A stretch of 64,000 bases of DNA. Origin: Streptomyces sp. CNH099 (lineage in GTDB: Bacteria > Actinomycetota > Actinomycetes > Streptomycetales > Streptomycetaceae). Shown one piece after another: positions 32,774 to 44,395 of this stretch. The stretch spans positions 310,001 through 374,000 of the forward strand of contig KI911459.1 of NCBI GenBank assembly GCA_000514715.1, in the 5' to 3' direction. Positions within the stretch are counted from its first letter, which is position 1. Each line of letters begins with the position of its first letter. The notes below the pieces were generated by a model. It had not been told where the DNA came from, searched no databases, and saw only the letters and a list, made by a program, of their open reading frames with translations. Made by a program: the position numbers and the translations under genes.

Positions 32774-33396
32774 TCGCCTTCGTCAGCGGCCCCGTCGCCG
32801 CCCTCGCCCCCGACGCCGCGGTCATCGAGGTCGGCGGCGTCGGCATCGCCGTGCAGTGCACGCCCGACACCCTGTCCCGGCTGCGCGTCGGCACGGACGC
32901 GCGGCTGGCCACGTCCCTCGTCGTCCGGGAGGACTCCCTCACCCTCTACGGGTTCGCCGACGACGACGAGCGCCAGGTCTTCGAGCTGCTGCAGACCGCC
33001 AGCGGCGTCGGCCCCCGGCTGGCCCAGGCCATGCTCGCCGTGCACAGCCCCGACGCGCTCCGCCTCGCCGTCTCCACCGGCGACGAGAAGTCGCTGACCG
33101 CCGTCCCCGGCATCGGCAAGAAGGGCGCGCAGAAGCTGCTGCTGGAGCTGAAGGACCGGCTCGGCGAGCCGCTGGGCGGCGGCGGCCCCGCCGCCGCCCG
33201 GCGGGCCGGCGCCGCCCCGGCCGCCGGCTGGCGCGAGCAGCTGCACACCGCGCTCACCGGCCTGGGATACGCGCCGCGCGAGGCCGACGAGGCCGTCACC
33301 GCCGTCGCCCCGCAGGCGGAGGAGAGCGGCGCCGCGCCCCCGCCGCTGCCGCAGCTGCTGCGCGCCGCCCTGCAGACCCTGAACCGCGCCCGATGA
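32770..33396 (+). CDS. ruvA: Holliday junction branch migration protein RuvA
   Basis: A 208-residue junction-binding protein that loads RuvB. MIAFVSGPVAALAPD starts the OB domain, two helix-hairpin-helix motifs follow (LQTASGVGPRLAQAML and LTAVPGIGKKGAQKLLLEL), and the C-terminal domain III that contacts RuvB is LHTALTGLGYAPREADEAV onward. The linker is Gly/Ala-rich. It is separated from ruvB by an unusual 368-bp repeat-filled gap. Confidence 0.96.
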   Translation: MIAFVSGPVAALAPDAAVIEVGGVGIAVQCTPDTLSRLRVGTDARLATSLVVREDSLTLYGFADDDERQVFELLQTASGVGPRLAQAMLAVHSPDALRLAVSTGDEKSLTAVPGIGKKGAQKLLLELKDRLGEPLGGGGPAAARRAGAAPAAGWREQLHTALTGLGYAPREADEAVTAVAPQAEESGAAPPPLPQLLRAALQTLNRAR

Positions 33397-33477
33397 CGGC
33401 GCCGCCCGGCCCGAGGGCCTGTCTTCGATCTCCCGTCTGCGGCGCGACGCCTGGCACGCACTCCTCCACTGCGCTCC

Positions 33478-33696
33478 CCCACAGCGCGCAAGCGCGCGTG
33501 GGCGGTACCCCCTGCGCGCGTGGGCGGGTACCCCCTGCGCGCGTGGGCGGTACCCCCCTGCGCGCGCGTGGGCGGTGCCCCCAGCCGCGTTGTCGGGATC
33601 GACCGAACAGGCCCACCATGCGGTCGACCCCCCGCCTTGCGATCGCACGCACCAGACTCCCCCTACGCCCGGAGGGCGTGGGCGGTGCCCCCTGCG
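33478..33696. repeat. Repeat array between ruvA and ruvB (gap 33397-33764)
   Basis: The 368-bp gap has no convincing gene. Four adjacent near-identical units of 22-24 bp, consensus GCGCGCGTGGGCGGTACCCC, lie at 33492-33513, 33514-33536, 33537-33559 and 33560-33583. A fifth related copy is at 33674-33693. A hairpin (33478-33502, one bulged A) precedes the array. It resembles the scattered GC-rich intergenic repeats of streptomycetes. No spacers, so it is not CRISPR. Confidence 0.75.
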
Positions 33697-33764
33697 CCGC
33701 CCGCCCTCCGGGCGAACGACGCGCGCACCGAAGAAGCACCCCCACCACGACGGACGGATCCACG

Positions 33765-34808
33765 ATGACCTGGGAGGACGCCGACCCGCGGCTGGTGGAC
33801 TCGGCCGCCGACGCCGACGACCGGGCGGTGGAGACCGCGCTGCGCCCGAAGGACCTCGCCGAGTTCGTCGGCCAGGAGCGGGTCCGCGAGCAGCTCGACC
33901 TGGTGCTGCGCGCCGCCCGCCAGCGCGGCGGCGCCGCCGACCACGTGCTGCTCTCCGGCGCCCCGGGCCTGGGCAAGACCACCCTCGCGATGATCGTCGC
34001 CGCCGAGATGGCCGCTCCCATCCGCATCACCTCCGGCCCCGCCATCCAGCACGCCGGCGACCTGGCCGCGATCCTCTCCTCGCTCCAGGAGGGCGAGGTG
34101 CTCTTCCTCGACGAGCTGCACCGCATGTCCCGGCCCGCCGAGGAGATGCTCTACATGGCGATGGAGGACCTCCGCGTCGACGTCGTCGTCGGCAAGGGCC
34201 CCGGCGCCACCGCCATCCCGCTGGAGCTGCCCCCCTTCACCCTCGTCGGTGCCACCACCCGGGCCGGGCTGCTGCCCCCGCCGCTCCGCGACCGCTTCGG
34301 CTTCACCGGCCACATGGAGTTCTACGCGCCCGCCGAGCTGGAGCGCGTCCTGCACCGCTCCGCGCACCTGCTCGACGTCGAGGTCGACGCCGCCGGCGCC
34401 GCCGAGATCGCCGGCCGCTCCCGCGGCACCCCCCGGATCGCGAACCGCCTGCTGCGCCGGGTGCGGGACTACGCCCAGGTCAAGGCCGACGGCGTGATCA
34501 CGCGCGAGATCGCCGCCCGCGGCCTGGAGGTCTACGAGGTGGACGACCGCGGCCTCGACCGCCTCGACCGCGCCGTCCTCGGCGCCCTGCTCAAGCTCTT
34601 CTCCGGCGGCCCCGTCGGGCTGTCCACGCTGGCCGTGGCGGTGGGGGAGGAGCGGGAGACAGTCGAGGAGGTCGCCGAGCCCTTCCTCGTCCGCGAAGGG
34701 CTGCTCGCCCGCACCCCGCGCGGCCGCGTCGCCACCCCGGCGGCCTGGGCCCACCTGGGCCTCACACCCCCGCAGCCCGGCGGCGGCATGCAGCAGACCG
34801 CCTTCTGA
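33765..34808 (+). CDS. ruvB: Holliday junction branch migration ATPase RuvB
   Basis: A 347-residue AAA+ helicase. Walker A is SGAPGLGKTTLA, Walker B LFLDELHRM (usually DEIHR), sensor 1 VGATTRAGLL, and the arginine finger region is PLRDRFGF. The C-terminal winged helix includes LDRLDRAVLGALLKLFSGG. Everything needed is present. The ATG at 33765 gives MTWEDADPRLVD. Because of the gap it may be expressed partly independently of ruvCA. Confidence 0.97.
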   Translation: MTWEDADPRLVDSAADADDRAVETALRPKDLAEFVGQERVREQLDLVLRAARQRGGAADHVLLSGAPGLGKTTLAMIVAAEMAAPIRITSGPAIQHAGDLAAILSSLQEGEVLFLDELHRMSRPAEEMLYMAMEDLRVDVVVGKGPGATAIPLELPPFTLVGATTRAGLLPPPLRDRFGFTGHMEFYAPAELERVLHRSAHLLDVEVDAAGAAEIAGRSRGTPRIANRLLRRVRDYAQVKADGVITREIAARGLEVYEVDDRGLDRLDRAVLGALLKLFSGGPVGLSTLAVAVGEERETVEEVAEPFLVREGLLARTPRGRVATPAAWAHLGLTPPQPGGGMQQTAF

Positions 34809-34875
34809 GCCTCCCGGCGGCCGCCGCGACGGCCCGGGGGCCGCCGCCACCGGAACCCGGGTGGCATGCTGGGCG

Positions 34876-34904
34876 TTGTTCACACGGCGGAACTCGCTTA
34901 GACT
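34876..34904 (+). promoter_or_regulatory. Promoter of yajC-secD-secF
   Basis: TTGTTC (34876-34881), a 17-nt spacer and TAGACT (34899-34904) form a plausible housekeeping promoter about 90 nt before the yajC start. Confidence 0.55.
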
Positions 34905-34992
34905 CCGCCGACGCCTTCCGTAACGGAGGGCACCCCCGCCCCCCAGAACGAGGCCGTGGCGAACGCGGTCATACGAAGGAAACCCGGACACC

Positions 34993-35484
34993 GTGGATAT
35001 CACGATTCTCTTGCCGTTCATCGTGCTCATCGGGGCGATGTTCCTGATGACCCGCTCGGCAAAGAACAAGCAGCGCCAGATGATGAGCATGCGGGACCAA
35101 CTGCAGCCGGGCAGCGGCGTGCGGACCGTCGGCGGCATGTACGCCACGGTCAAGGAGGTCCACGAGGACACCATCCTGCTGGAGGTGGCCCCGGGAGTGC
35201 ACGCGATCTACGCGAAGAACTCCGTCGGCGCCGTCCTGGACGACGCCGAGTACAACCGCATCGTGCACGGCGCTCCGGAGTTCGACGGCGAGGAGATCAC
35301 CGCGCCCGACGACGCCTCCTCGCTGACCGGCTCCGCCGACGGTGACGACGCGGACGACGAGGAGAAGGCGGACAAGATCGACCTCGGCAAGGGGGAGGAC
35401 GCCGAGGGCGCCACCGCCGACGCCGACGGCGAGGACGCCGCCGACGAGGACGGGAAGAAGAACGGCGGCTCCGCCGCGAAGTGA
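34993..35484 (+). CDS. yajC: Preprotein translocase accessory subunit YajC
   Basis: A 163-residue single-span inner-membrane protein. The N-terminal helix ITILLPFIVLIGAMFLMTR is followed by the YajC soluble core GSGVRTVGGMYATVKEVHEDTILLEV. The last about 65 residues are very acidic and low in complexity, longer than in enterobacteria. It works with SecD-SecF at the Sec translocon. GTG start. Confidence 0.93.
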   Translation: MDITILLPFIVLIGAMFLMTRSAKNKQRQMMSMRDQLQPGSGVRTVGGMYATVKEVHEDTILLEVAPGVHAIYAKNSVGAVLDDAEYNRIVHGAPEFDGEEITAPDDASSLTGSADGDDADDEEKADKIDLGKGEDAEGATADADGEDAADEDGKKNGGSAAK

Positions 35485-35642
35485 CCGCGGCCCCGGCGGC
35501 GGCCCCGCGCCACGTGCGGAGGCGCCGCCGGCCGCGGTGAACGGGGTACCGGTCACTTTTCGCCTCGCGGTACCGCGGGGCTACACTTCGTGACCGCGCG
35601 ACGAGCCGCGCCGCGCGGTGTCTGGACAGGAGAATCGAGAAG

Positions 35643-37433
35643 GTGGCAGCACCGAAAACGGGCCGCAGGTCCCAGGGGTCGCACGGCAGGACCTGGCGAC
35701 CCCTGCTGCTCATCCTGACCGCGATCGCCGCGCTCACCGGTGGGATGTTCCTCTCCGGGCACACCACCCCGCGCCTCGGCATCGACCTCGCCGGCGGCAC
35801 CAGCATCACGCTGGAGGCCAAGACCCAGCCGGGCAGCGAGAACGCGATCAACTCCACCAACATGGACACCGCGGTCAACATCATCGAGCGCCGCGTCAAC
35901 GGCCTCGGTGTGCAGGAGGCGGAAGTCCAGACCCAGGGCGACCGGCACATCATCGTCAACATCCCCAAGGGCACCGACCAGAAGACGGCGCGGGAGCAGG
36001 TGGGCACCACCGCGCGGCTGTTCTTCCGCCCCGTGCTGACGTACGAGGTGAACGAGCCCCCCGCGCCGTCGCCGAGCCCCTCCGAGTCCGGCGACAAGGA
36101 CAAGGGCTCCGGGGACAAGGACAAGGGCGACGACGCCTCCGGCTCGCCCTCCCCGTCCGAGACCGCCTCCGACGAGGCGAGCCCCGGCGACGACGCCACC
36201 GAGCAGGGCCGGGCCCTGTCCGAGGGCCTCGCGCAGGCCGACGACTCACCCAGCCCGCCCGCCTCCTCGCCGCCCGCCGAGACGCCGCAGCCGCCGGCCG
36301 AGCAGGCGCCCACCGGCCAGATCCCCGCCGACGTCCAGAAGAAGCTCGACGGGCTGGACTGCTCCGACCCCGAGGAGCGGACCAAGATCGGCGAGAACGC
36401 CAAGCCGACCGACACCGTCGTCGCCTGCGACACCGACGGCGCGTACAAGTACGCGCTGGGCCCGGCCGAGGTCGAGGGCACGGACGTCGACGACGCCTCC
36501 GCCACGTACGACGCCCAGCAGGGCTCCGGCTGGATCGTGCAGCTGGAGTTCAGCGACAAGGGCTCCGACAAGTTCGCCGACGTCACCGGCAAGCTCGCCG
36601 CCCAGGCCCCGCCGAACAACCAGTTCGCCATCGAGCTGGACGGCGAGGTCGTCTCCGCCCCCTCGGTCGACGAGTCCATCACCGGCGGCCGGGCGCAGAT
36701 CTCCGGCAGCTTCAACCAGGAGTCGGCCGAGGAACTGGCCAACGTCCTGTCGTACGGCGCGCTGCCGCTGTCCTTCGAGGAGTCCGAGGTCACCACCGTC
36801 TCGCCGGCGCTCGGCGACCAGCAGCTGGAGGCCGGCCTCATCGCCGGCGCCGTCGGGCTGGCGCTGGTGATCATCTACCTCGTCGCGTACTACCGCGGGC
36901 TGGCCCTGGTGGCCGTCGTCAGCCTCATGGTCTCCGGCGCCCTCACCTACACGATCATGTCGCTGCTCGGCCCCGGCATCGGCTTCGCGCTGAACCTCCC
37001 GGCGGTCTGCGGCGCGATCGTCGCGATCGGCATCACGGCGGACTCGTTCATCGTCTACTTCGAGCGCATCCGCGACGAGATCCGCGAGGGCCGCACCCTG
37101 CGCCCTGCGGTGGAGCGCGGCTGGCCGCGGGCCCGGCGCACCATCCTGGTGTCCGACTTCGTGTCGTTCCTTGCCGCGGCCGTGCTCTTCTCCGTCACCG
37201 TCGGCAAGGTGCAGGGCTTCGCCTTCACGCTGGGCCTGACCACCCTCCTCGACGTCGTCGTGGTCTTCCTCTTCACCAAGCCGGTGATGACCATCCTCGC
37301 CCGGAAGCGCTTCTTCGCCGACGGACACCCGTGGTCCGGGCTCGATCCCCGCAGGCTGGGAGCCAGGCCACCGCTGCGCGGCCGCCCGCGCCGCGTCGCC
37401 GCCGCCGGCCCCGTCAACCCGAAGGAGGTCTGA
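35643..37433 (+). CDS. secD: Protein translocase subunit SecD
   Basis: A 596-residue RND-type membrane protein that uses the proton gradient to help release exported proteins. The first membrane helix (LLLILTAIAALTGGMFLSG) is followed by LGIDLAGGTSITLEA, the P1 domain, and five more helices from about residue 395. P1 is interrupted by an acidic Ser/Pro/Lys/Asp low-complexity insert (residues about 140-220) that is not present in E. coli. GTG start. secF starts 1 nt after the stop. Confidence 0.95.
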   Translation: MAAPKTGRRSQGSHGRTWRPLLLILTAIAALTGGMFLSGHTTPRLGIDLAGGTSITLEAKTQPGSENAINSTNMDTAVNIIERRVNGLGVQEAEVQTQGDRHIIVNIPKGTDQKTAREQVGTTARLFFRPVLTYEVNEPPAPSPSPSESGDKDKGSGDKDKGDDASGSPSPSETASDEASPGDDATEQGRALSEGLAQADDSPSPPASSPPAETPQPPAEQAPTGQIPADVQKKLDGLDCSDPEERTKIGENAKPTDTVVACDTDGAYKYALGPAEVEGTDVDDASATYDAQQGSGWIVQLEFSDKGSDKFADVTGKLAAQAPPNNQFAIELDGEVVSAPSVDESITGGRAQISGSFNQESAEELANVLSYGALPLSFEESEVTTVSPALGDQQLEAGLIAGAVGLALVIIYLVAYYRGLALVAVVSLMVSGALTYTIMSLLGPGIGFALNLPAVCGAIVAIGITADSFIVYFERIRDEIREGRTLRPAVERGWPRARRTILVSDFVSFLAAAVLFSVTVGKVQGFAFTLGLTTLLDVVVVFLFTKPVMTILARKRFFADGHPWSGLDPRRLGARPPLRGRPRRVAAAGPVNPKEV

Positions 37434-37434
37434 G

Positions 37435-38643
37435 ATGTCGCGCCTCGGCAGCCTCGGCGCCCGGCTCTACCGCGGTGAGGCCGGCTACGACTTCGTCGGC
37501 AAGCGGTTCCTCTGGTACGGCGTCTCCGTCCTCATCACGATCATCGCGATCGCGGGCTTCATGATCCGCGGCCTGAACATGGGCATCGAGTTCGAGGGCG
37601 GCGCGGTCTTCACGACCCCGTCGTCGCAGACCTCGGTCGAGGAGGCGCGGGAAGTCGCCGAGGAGGTCTCCGGGCACCAGGCCATCGTGCAGGAGCTGGG
37701 CAACGACAAGCTCCGGATCCAGGTCGCCAGCGTCGAGACGCAGCAGGCCGACGAGGTCCGGGCGGCGCTCGCCGAGGAGCTGGGCGTCGACCAGCAGCGG
37801 ATCAACAACCAGCTCGTCGGCCCGAGCTGGGGCGAGCACATCGCGAACAAGGCGTGGCAGGGCCTCGGGATCTTCATGGTCCTCGTGGTGATCTATCTCG
37901 CCATCGCCTTCGAGTGGCGCATGGCCATGGCGGCGCTCATCGCACTGATCCACGACCTGACGATCACCGTCGGCGTCTACACGATCGTCGGCTTCGAGGT
38001 CACCCCGGGCACGGTCATCGGCCTGCTGACCATCCTCGGTTACTCGCTGTACGACACGGTGGTGGTCTTCGACGGCCTGAAGGAGAGCACGAAGGGCATC
38101 ACCAAACAGACGGCCTTCACCTACCGCGAGGCCGCCAACCGCAGCCTCAACGGCACGCTCGTACGCTCCATCAACACCTCTGTCGTGGCCCTGCTGCCGG
38201 TCGCCGGCCTGCTGTTCATCGGCGGCGGCGTGCTCGGCGGCGGCATGCTCAACGACATCGCGCTGTCCCTGTTCGTCGGCCTGGCGGCCGGCGCGTACTC
38301 CTCGATCTTCATCGCCACCCCGCTGGTGGTCGACTTCAAGGAGCGCGACCCCGCCATACAGGCGCACAACAAGCGGGTGGCGGCCCGCCGCGCCGCCGAC
38401 GCCCGCGCCGCCGCCCGCGGCGAGAAGGCGCCGGCCCGGCACGAGGACGAGCGCGGCGGCGCGGCCGCCGACGACGAGGACGCCGAGCCGGCGGACGAGC
38501 CCCGCGCCCCCGAGCCGGCCGCCCAGGGCGCCGCCGGCCCGCCGCGAGCCCCGGGCCGCCGGCAGCAGCCGGTGTCCCGGCAGCGCGGCCGGGGGCGGCC
38601 CTCCGGCAGCCGCGGCGGCCGGTCGGGAGGCAAGCGGCGGTGA
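37435..38643 (+). CDS. secF: Protein translocase subunit SecF
   Basis: A 402-residue partner of SecD. The first helix WYGVSVLITIIAIAGFMI is followed by GLNMGIEFEGGAVFTTP, and YDTVVVFDGLKES lies in the second helical bundle, the classic SecF motif. The C-terminal about 90 residues are a hydrophilic Arg/Ala/Pro/Gly tail ending in GRPSGSRGGRSGGKRR. GAAGGAGGTCTG gives a strong ribosome site. Confidence 0.95.
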   Translation: MSRLGSLGARLYRGEAGYDFVGKRFLWYGVSVLITIIAIAGFMIRGLNMGIEFEGGAVFTTPSSQTSVEEAREVAEEVSGHQAIVQELGNDKLRIQVASVETQQADEVRAALAEELGVDQQRINNQLVGPSWGEHIANKAWQGLGIFMVLVVIYLAIAFEWRMAMAALIALIHDLTITVGVYTIVGFEVTPGTVIGLLTILGYSLYDTVVVFDGLKESTKGITKQTAFTYREAANRSLNGTLVRSINTSVVALLPVAGLLFIGGGVLGGGMLNDIALSLFVGLAAGAYSSIFIATPLVVDFKERDPAIQAHNKRVAARRAADARAAARGEKAPARHEDERGGAAADDEDAEPADEPRAPEPAAQGAAGPPRAPGRRQQPVSRQRGRGRPSGSRGGRSGGKRR

Positions 38644-38645
38644 AC

Positions 38646-39188
38646 ATGCCCGACGGAAGCAGGGAACTGCTCCTCAGCCGGATCCAGGACGTGCCGGACT
38701 ACCCGAAGCCGGGCGTGATGTTCAAGGACATCACGCCGCTGCTGGCCGACGGCAAGGCGTTCTCCGTGCTCACGGACGCGCTCACCGAGATCTGCCGGGA
38801 GCAGGACGCGCAGAAGGTCGTCGGTCTGGAGGCGCGCGGCTTCATCCTGGGCGCGCCGGTGGCGGTGCGCGCGGGGATCGGCTTCGTGCCCGTACGCAAG
38901 GCCGGCAAGCTCCCGGGCGGCACCCTCGGGCAGGCGTACGACCTGGAGTACGGCACCGCGGAGATCGAGATACACGCCGACGCCCTGCAGCCCGGGGACC
39001 GCGTCCTGGTCATCGACGACGTGCTGGCCACCGGCGGCACCGCGGAGGCGTCGGTGCAGCTGATCCGGCGGGCCGGCGGCACCGTCACCGGCCTCGCCGT
39101 GCTGCTGGAGCTGGGCTTCCTGGCGGGCCGGACGCGCGTCGAACGGGCGCTCGACGGCGCTCCGCTCGCCGCCCTCGTCACCGTCTGA
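38646..39188 (+). CDS. apt: Adenine phosphoribosyltransferase
   Basis: A 180-residue type I phosphoribosyltransferase for adenine salvage (adenine + PRPP to AMP). The PRPP loop VLVIDDVLATGGTAEA is complete, and GLEARGFILGAPVA and the YDLEYGTAEIEIHAD flap are the adenine-specific parts. Start ATG at 38646; a GTG two codons earlier overlaps the secF stop region and is also possible. It sits between secF and relA, a gene order seen in many Gram-positive bacteria. Confidence 0.95.
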   Translation: MPDGSRELLLSRIQDVPDYPKPGVMFKDITPLLADGKAFSVLTDALTEICREQDAQKVVGLEARGFILGAPVAVRAGIGFVPVRKAGKLPGGTLGQAYDLEYGTAEIEIHADALQPGDRVLVIDDVLATGGTAEASVQLIRRAGGTVTGLAVLLELGFLAGRTRVERALDGAPLAALVTV

Positions 39189-39340
39189 CCCCGCTGAGTC
39201 CTCTCCGGCCCTTCTGACCTGGGGTTATCCGCCCCGCCGGTGGCCGGGTGCGGTGGCTGCCGGGTGGTGTGGGCTCGACGGCAGATACCATGGCAGTTCC
39301 GGGGATCTCCCCGTGGGCCGTCCACCGTCAAGGAGTGCTC

Positions 39341-41836
<2,496 letters not shown>

Positions 41837-41844
41837 GCACACGG

Positions 41845-41874
41845 CGAAGGCCCCGCCGCCCGGCGGGGCCTTCG
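41845..41874. terminator. Bidirectional terminator between relA and the DUF349 gene
   Basis: A perfect 14-bp stem (41845-41858 with 41861-41874) with a 2-nt loop lies 8 nt after relA and 22 nt beyond the stop of the convergent gene. Confidence 0.8.
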
Positions 41875-41896
41875 GCACGTACGGCTGCGGCGGGCC

Positions 41897-43126
41897 TCAG
41901 CCGCCGAACTCGCGCAGGCCCTTGAGCGCCTGGTCGAGCAGCGCCTGCCGACCCTCCAGCTCCCGGGCCAGCTTGTCGGCCTTGGCGTTGTTGCCCTGCG
42001 CCCGAGCCTGCTCGATCTGCCGGTGGAGCTTGTCGACGGCGTCCTGCAGCTGCCCCGTCAGCCCTTCGGCGCGGGCCCGCGCCTCCGGGTTCGTACGGCG
42101 CCACTCGGTCTCCTCCGCCTCGCCGAGGGCGCGCTCCACGGCGTGCATCCGGGCCTCGATCTTCGCCCGGGCGTCGCGCGGCACGTGCCCGATGGCCTCC
42201 CACCGCTCGTTGATCGAGCGGAAGGCGCCCCTGGCGGACTTGAGGTCGGTCACCGGCAGCAGCTTCTCCGCCTCCGCGACCAGCTCCTCCTTGCGCGTGA
42301 GGTTCTCCCGCTGCTCGTGGTCGCGCTCGGCGAAGACCTCGCTGCGGGCCTGGAAGAAGACGTCCTGGGCGCCGCGGAAGCGGGCCCACAGGTCCTCCTC
42401 CTGGTCGCGCTGGGCGCGGCCCGCGGCCTTCCAGTCCGCCATCAGCTCGCGGTAGCGGGCGGCCGTCGGCCCCCACTCGCGGGAGCCGGAGAGCGCCTCC
42501 GCCTCCTCCACCAGCTTCTCCTTGCGCCGCCTGGCCTCCTCGCGCTGGGCGTCGAGGGACGCGAAGTGCGCCTTGCGGCGCTTGGAGAACGCCGAGCGGG
42601 CGTGGCTGAAGCGGTGCCACAGCTCGTCGTCGCTCCTGCGGTCCAGCCGGGGCAGGCCCTTCCAGGTCTCCACCAGCTCCCGCAGCCGCTCGCCCGCCGC
42701 CCGCCACTGCTCGCTCCGCGCCAGGTCCTCGGCCTCGGCGACCACCGCCTCCTTGGCCTCGCGTACCTGGACCTGGTGCTTGGCCTTGGCGGCCTTGCGC
42801 TCCTCCTGGCGGGCGGCCACGGCCTCCACCAGCCGGTCCAGCCGGGCCGCCAGCGCGTCGAGGTCGCCGACCGCGTGCGCCGCGGACACCTGCTCGCGCA
42901 GGTGGTCGATGGCGGCGGTGGCGTCCTTGGCGGACAGGTCGGTGGTCTGCACCCGGCGCTCAAGGAGGCCGATCTCCACGACCAGGCCCTCGTACTTGCG
43001 CTTGAAGTAGGCGAGCGCCTCCTCGGCCGAGCCCGCCTGCCAGGAGCCGACGACTCGTTCGCCGTCGGCGGTACGCACGTACACGGTGCCCGTCTCGTCG
43101 ACCCGGCCCCATGGGTCGCTGCTCAC
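41897..43126 (-). CDS. DUF349 repeat protein
   Basis: A 409-residue, almost wholly helical, charged protein made of repeated DUF349 units of about 70 residues. Each unit carries a W or L core such as WARFRGAQDVFFQARSEVFAERD or WHRFSHARSAFSKRRKAHFA. Coiled-coil character is strong. The family function is not firmly known. The N-terminal DPWGRVDETGTVYVRTADGE is a separate conserved segment. GAGGAGG precedes the GTG start. Confidence 0.88.
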   Translation of the reverse strand: MSSDPWGRVDETGTVYVRTADGERVVGSWQAGSAEEALAYFKRKYEGLVVEIGLLERRVQTTDLSAKDATAAIDHLREQVSAAHAVGDLDALAARLDRLVEAVAARQEERKAAKAKHQVQVREAKEAVVAEAEDLARSEQWRAAGERLRELVETWKGLPRLDRRSDDELWHRFSHARSAFSKRRKAHFASLDAQREEARRRKEKLVEEAEALSGSREWGPTAARYRELMADWKAAGRAQRDQEEDLWARFRGAQDVFFQARSEVFAERDHEQRENLTRKEELVAEAEKLLPVTDLKSARGAFRSINERWEAIGHVPRDARAKIEARMHAVERALGEAEETEWRRTNPEARARAEGLTGQLQDAVDKLHRQIEQARAQGNNAKADKLARELEGRQALLDQALKGLREFGG

Positions 43127-43354
43127 AGCGCCTCCTCACATGACGCCCGCTGGCCCGGCAGCCCGGCGGCGTCGTCCACAGTTGTCTGCGGCCGGAAGGG
43201 GGATGGGGTACCGGATCCGGCCGATCCGGCGGCGGGCGAAGCGACTGCCGCCGGCACCCCCGCACCTGCACAACGCCAACATAGGCGAACGGCGGGCCGG
43301 CTGTCCGCATCCCGCGCGAGACCAATCACGTAACGGCGGGGGCGGCACCGGGGC

Positions 43355-44206
43355 TCAGTGGTCCTTCTCCTGTTCCCCGGTGCCCTTGGTGACCGTGGCC
43401 TTGTTGATGACCACGGTCGCGTTCGGGGCGGTGCTCCCGGTCTGGTCCGGCGGCTGGGCGCCGGCCTCGGCGATCATCTTGACGGTGGACATGCCCTCGT
43501 CGGTGATCGTGCCGAACGGCGTGTAGTTCGGGGGCAGCGGGCTGTCCTCGTAGACCAGGAAGAACTGGCTGCCGCCGGAGTCCTTCTGGCCGGTGTTGGC
43601 CATCGCCACGGTGCCCGCGGGGTACGTACCGCCCTTGACCCGCTTGTCCTTGAGGTTCTCGTCCGGGATCGTGTAGCCGGGGCCGCCCTGGCCGGTGCCG
43701 GCGGGGTCGCCGCACTGCAGCACGAAGATGCCGGACTCCTCGCCGGTCAGCCGGTGGCACCGGCTGTGGTCGAAGTAGCCCTCGCCGGCCAGGAAGTTCA
43801 TGCTGTTCACGGTGTGCGGCGCCTTGCCCGCGTCCATCTCGATGCCGATGTCGCCGCAGGTCGTCGAGAGCGTCATCGTGTACGTCGCCGACTCGTCGAT
43901 GTCGAGCTTCGGCTCCTTCTTCCACGTCTTCTTCGACGCCTTGCCCTTCTCCGGCTTGCCGCAGGGGTCGTGTGGCTTCTCCGCACTCTCGCTCGGCGCC
44001 GCGGCGTCGTCCTTCTTCTCGTCGTCGTCACCCGACCCGAAGCCGGTGGCCGCCGCGACCGTGACGGCTGTGATCACCACCACCAGCGGGGCGGCGATGA
44101 TCGCCGCGAGCTTCCGGTTGTGCTTCCTGCGGTCGGCGCGCCTGCGCTGCTGCCGCTCGTACTTCTCCCGGGCGAGCTGCCGCCTCCGCTGGTCCTTGCT
44201 GACCAC
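43355..44206 (-). CDS. Membrane-anchored cyclophilin-type peptidylprolyl isomerase
   Basis: A 283-residue protein. A very basic N-terminus (VVSKDQRRRQLAREKYERQQ...) leads into one membrane helix at residues about 33-55, then an acidic linker, then a cyclophilin domain (TYTMTLSTTCGDIGIEMDAG onward). FDHSRCHRLTGEESGIFVLQCGDP and AMANTGQKDSGGSQFFLVYED cover the active site, although the catalytic arginine position reads CHR. The enzyme would face the outside of the membrane and assist folding of exported proteins. GTG at 44206 gives the family start; GGGAGAAG is the ribosome site. Confidence 0.92.
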   Translation of the reverse strand: MVSKDQRRRQLAREKYERQQRRRADRRKHNRKLAAIIAAPLVVVITAVTVAAATGFGSGDDDEKKDDAAAPSESAEKPHDPCGKPEKGKASKKTWKKEPKLDIDESATYTMTLSTTCGDIGIEMDAGKAPHTVNSMNFLAGEGYFDHSRCHRLTGEESGIFVLQCGDPAGTGQGGPGYTIPDENLKDKRVKGGTYPAGTVAMANTGQKDSGGSQFFLVYEDSPLPPNYTPFGTITDEGMSTVKMIAEAGAQPPDQTGSTAPNATVVINKATVTKGTGEQEKDH

Positions 44207-44395
44207 CGCGTCTTCTCCCTCGAGTCGCTGCCACACGCGTTCGTGGACCGGAATTCCGTGTGCCGTACCGTATATCGATTCGCTGCCGGATGAGGAGCGC
44301 CGGTAGTCTCGGAACGGCCGCAATTCCGGGCTCCGCCGGCCGCGCGGTGTCCCGCGGCACCACAGCCGACGACAACCGACAGGTGAAGGACGATC

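Noticed and set aside
33492..33583. Tandem units between ruvA and ruvB as a CRISPR array
   Set aside because: Units are directly adjacent without unique spacers, and no cas gene is in the window.
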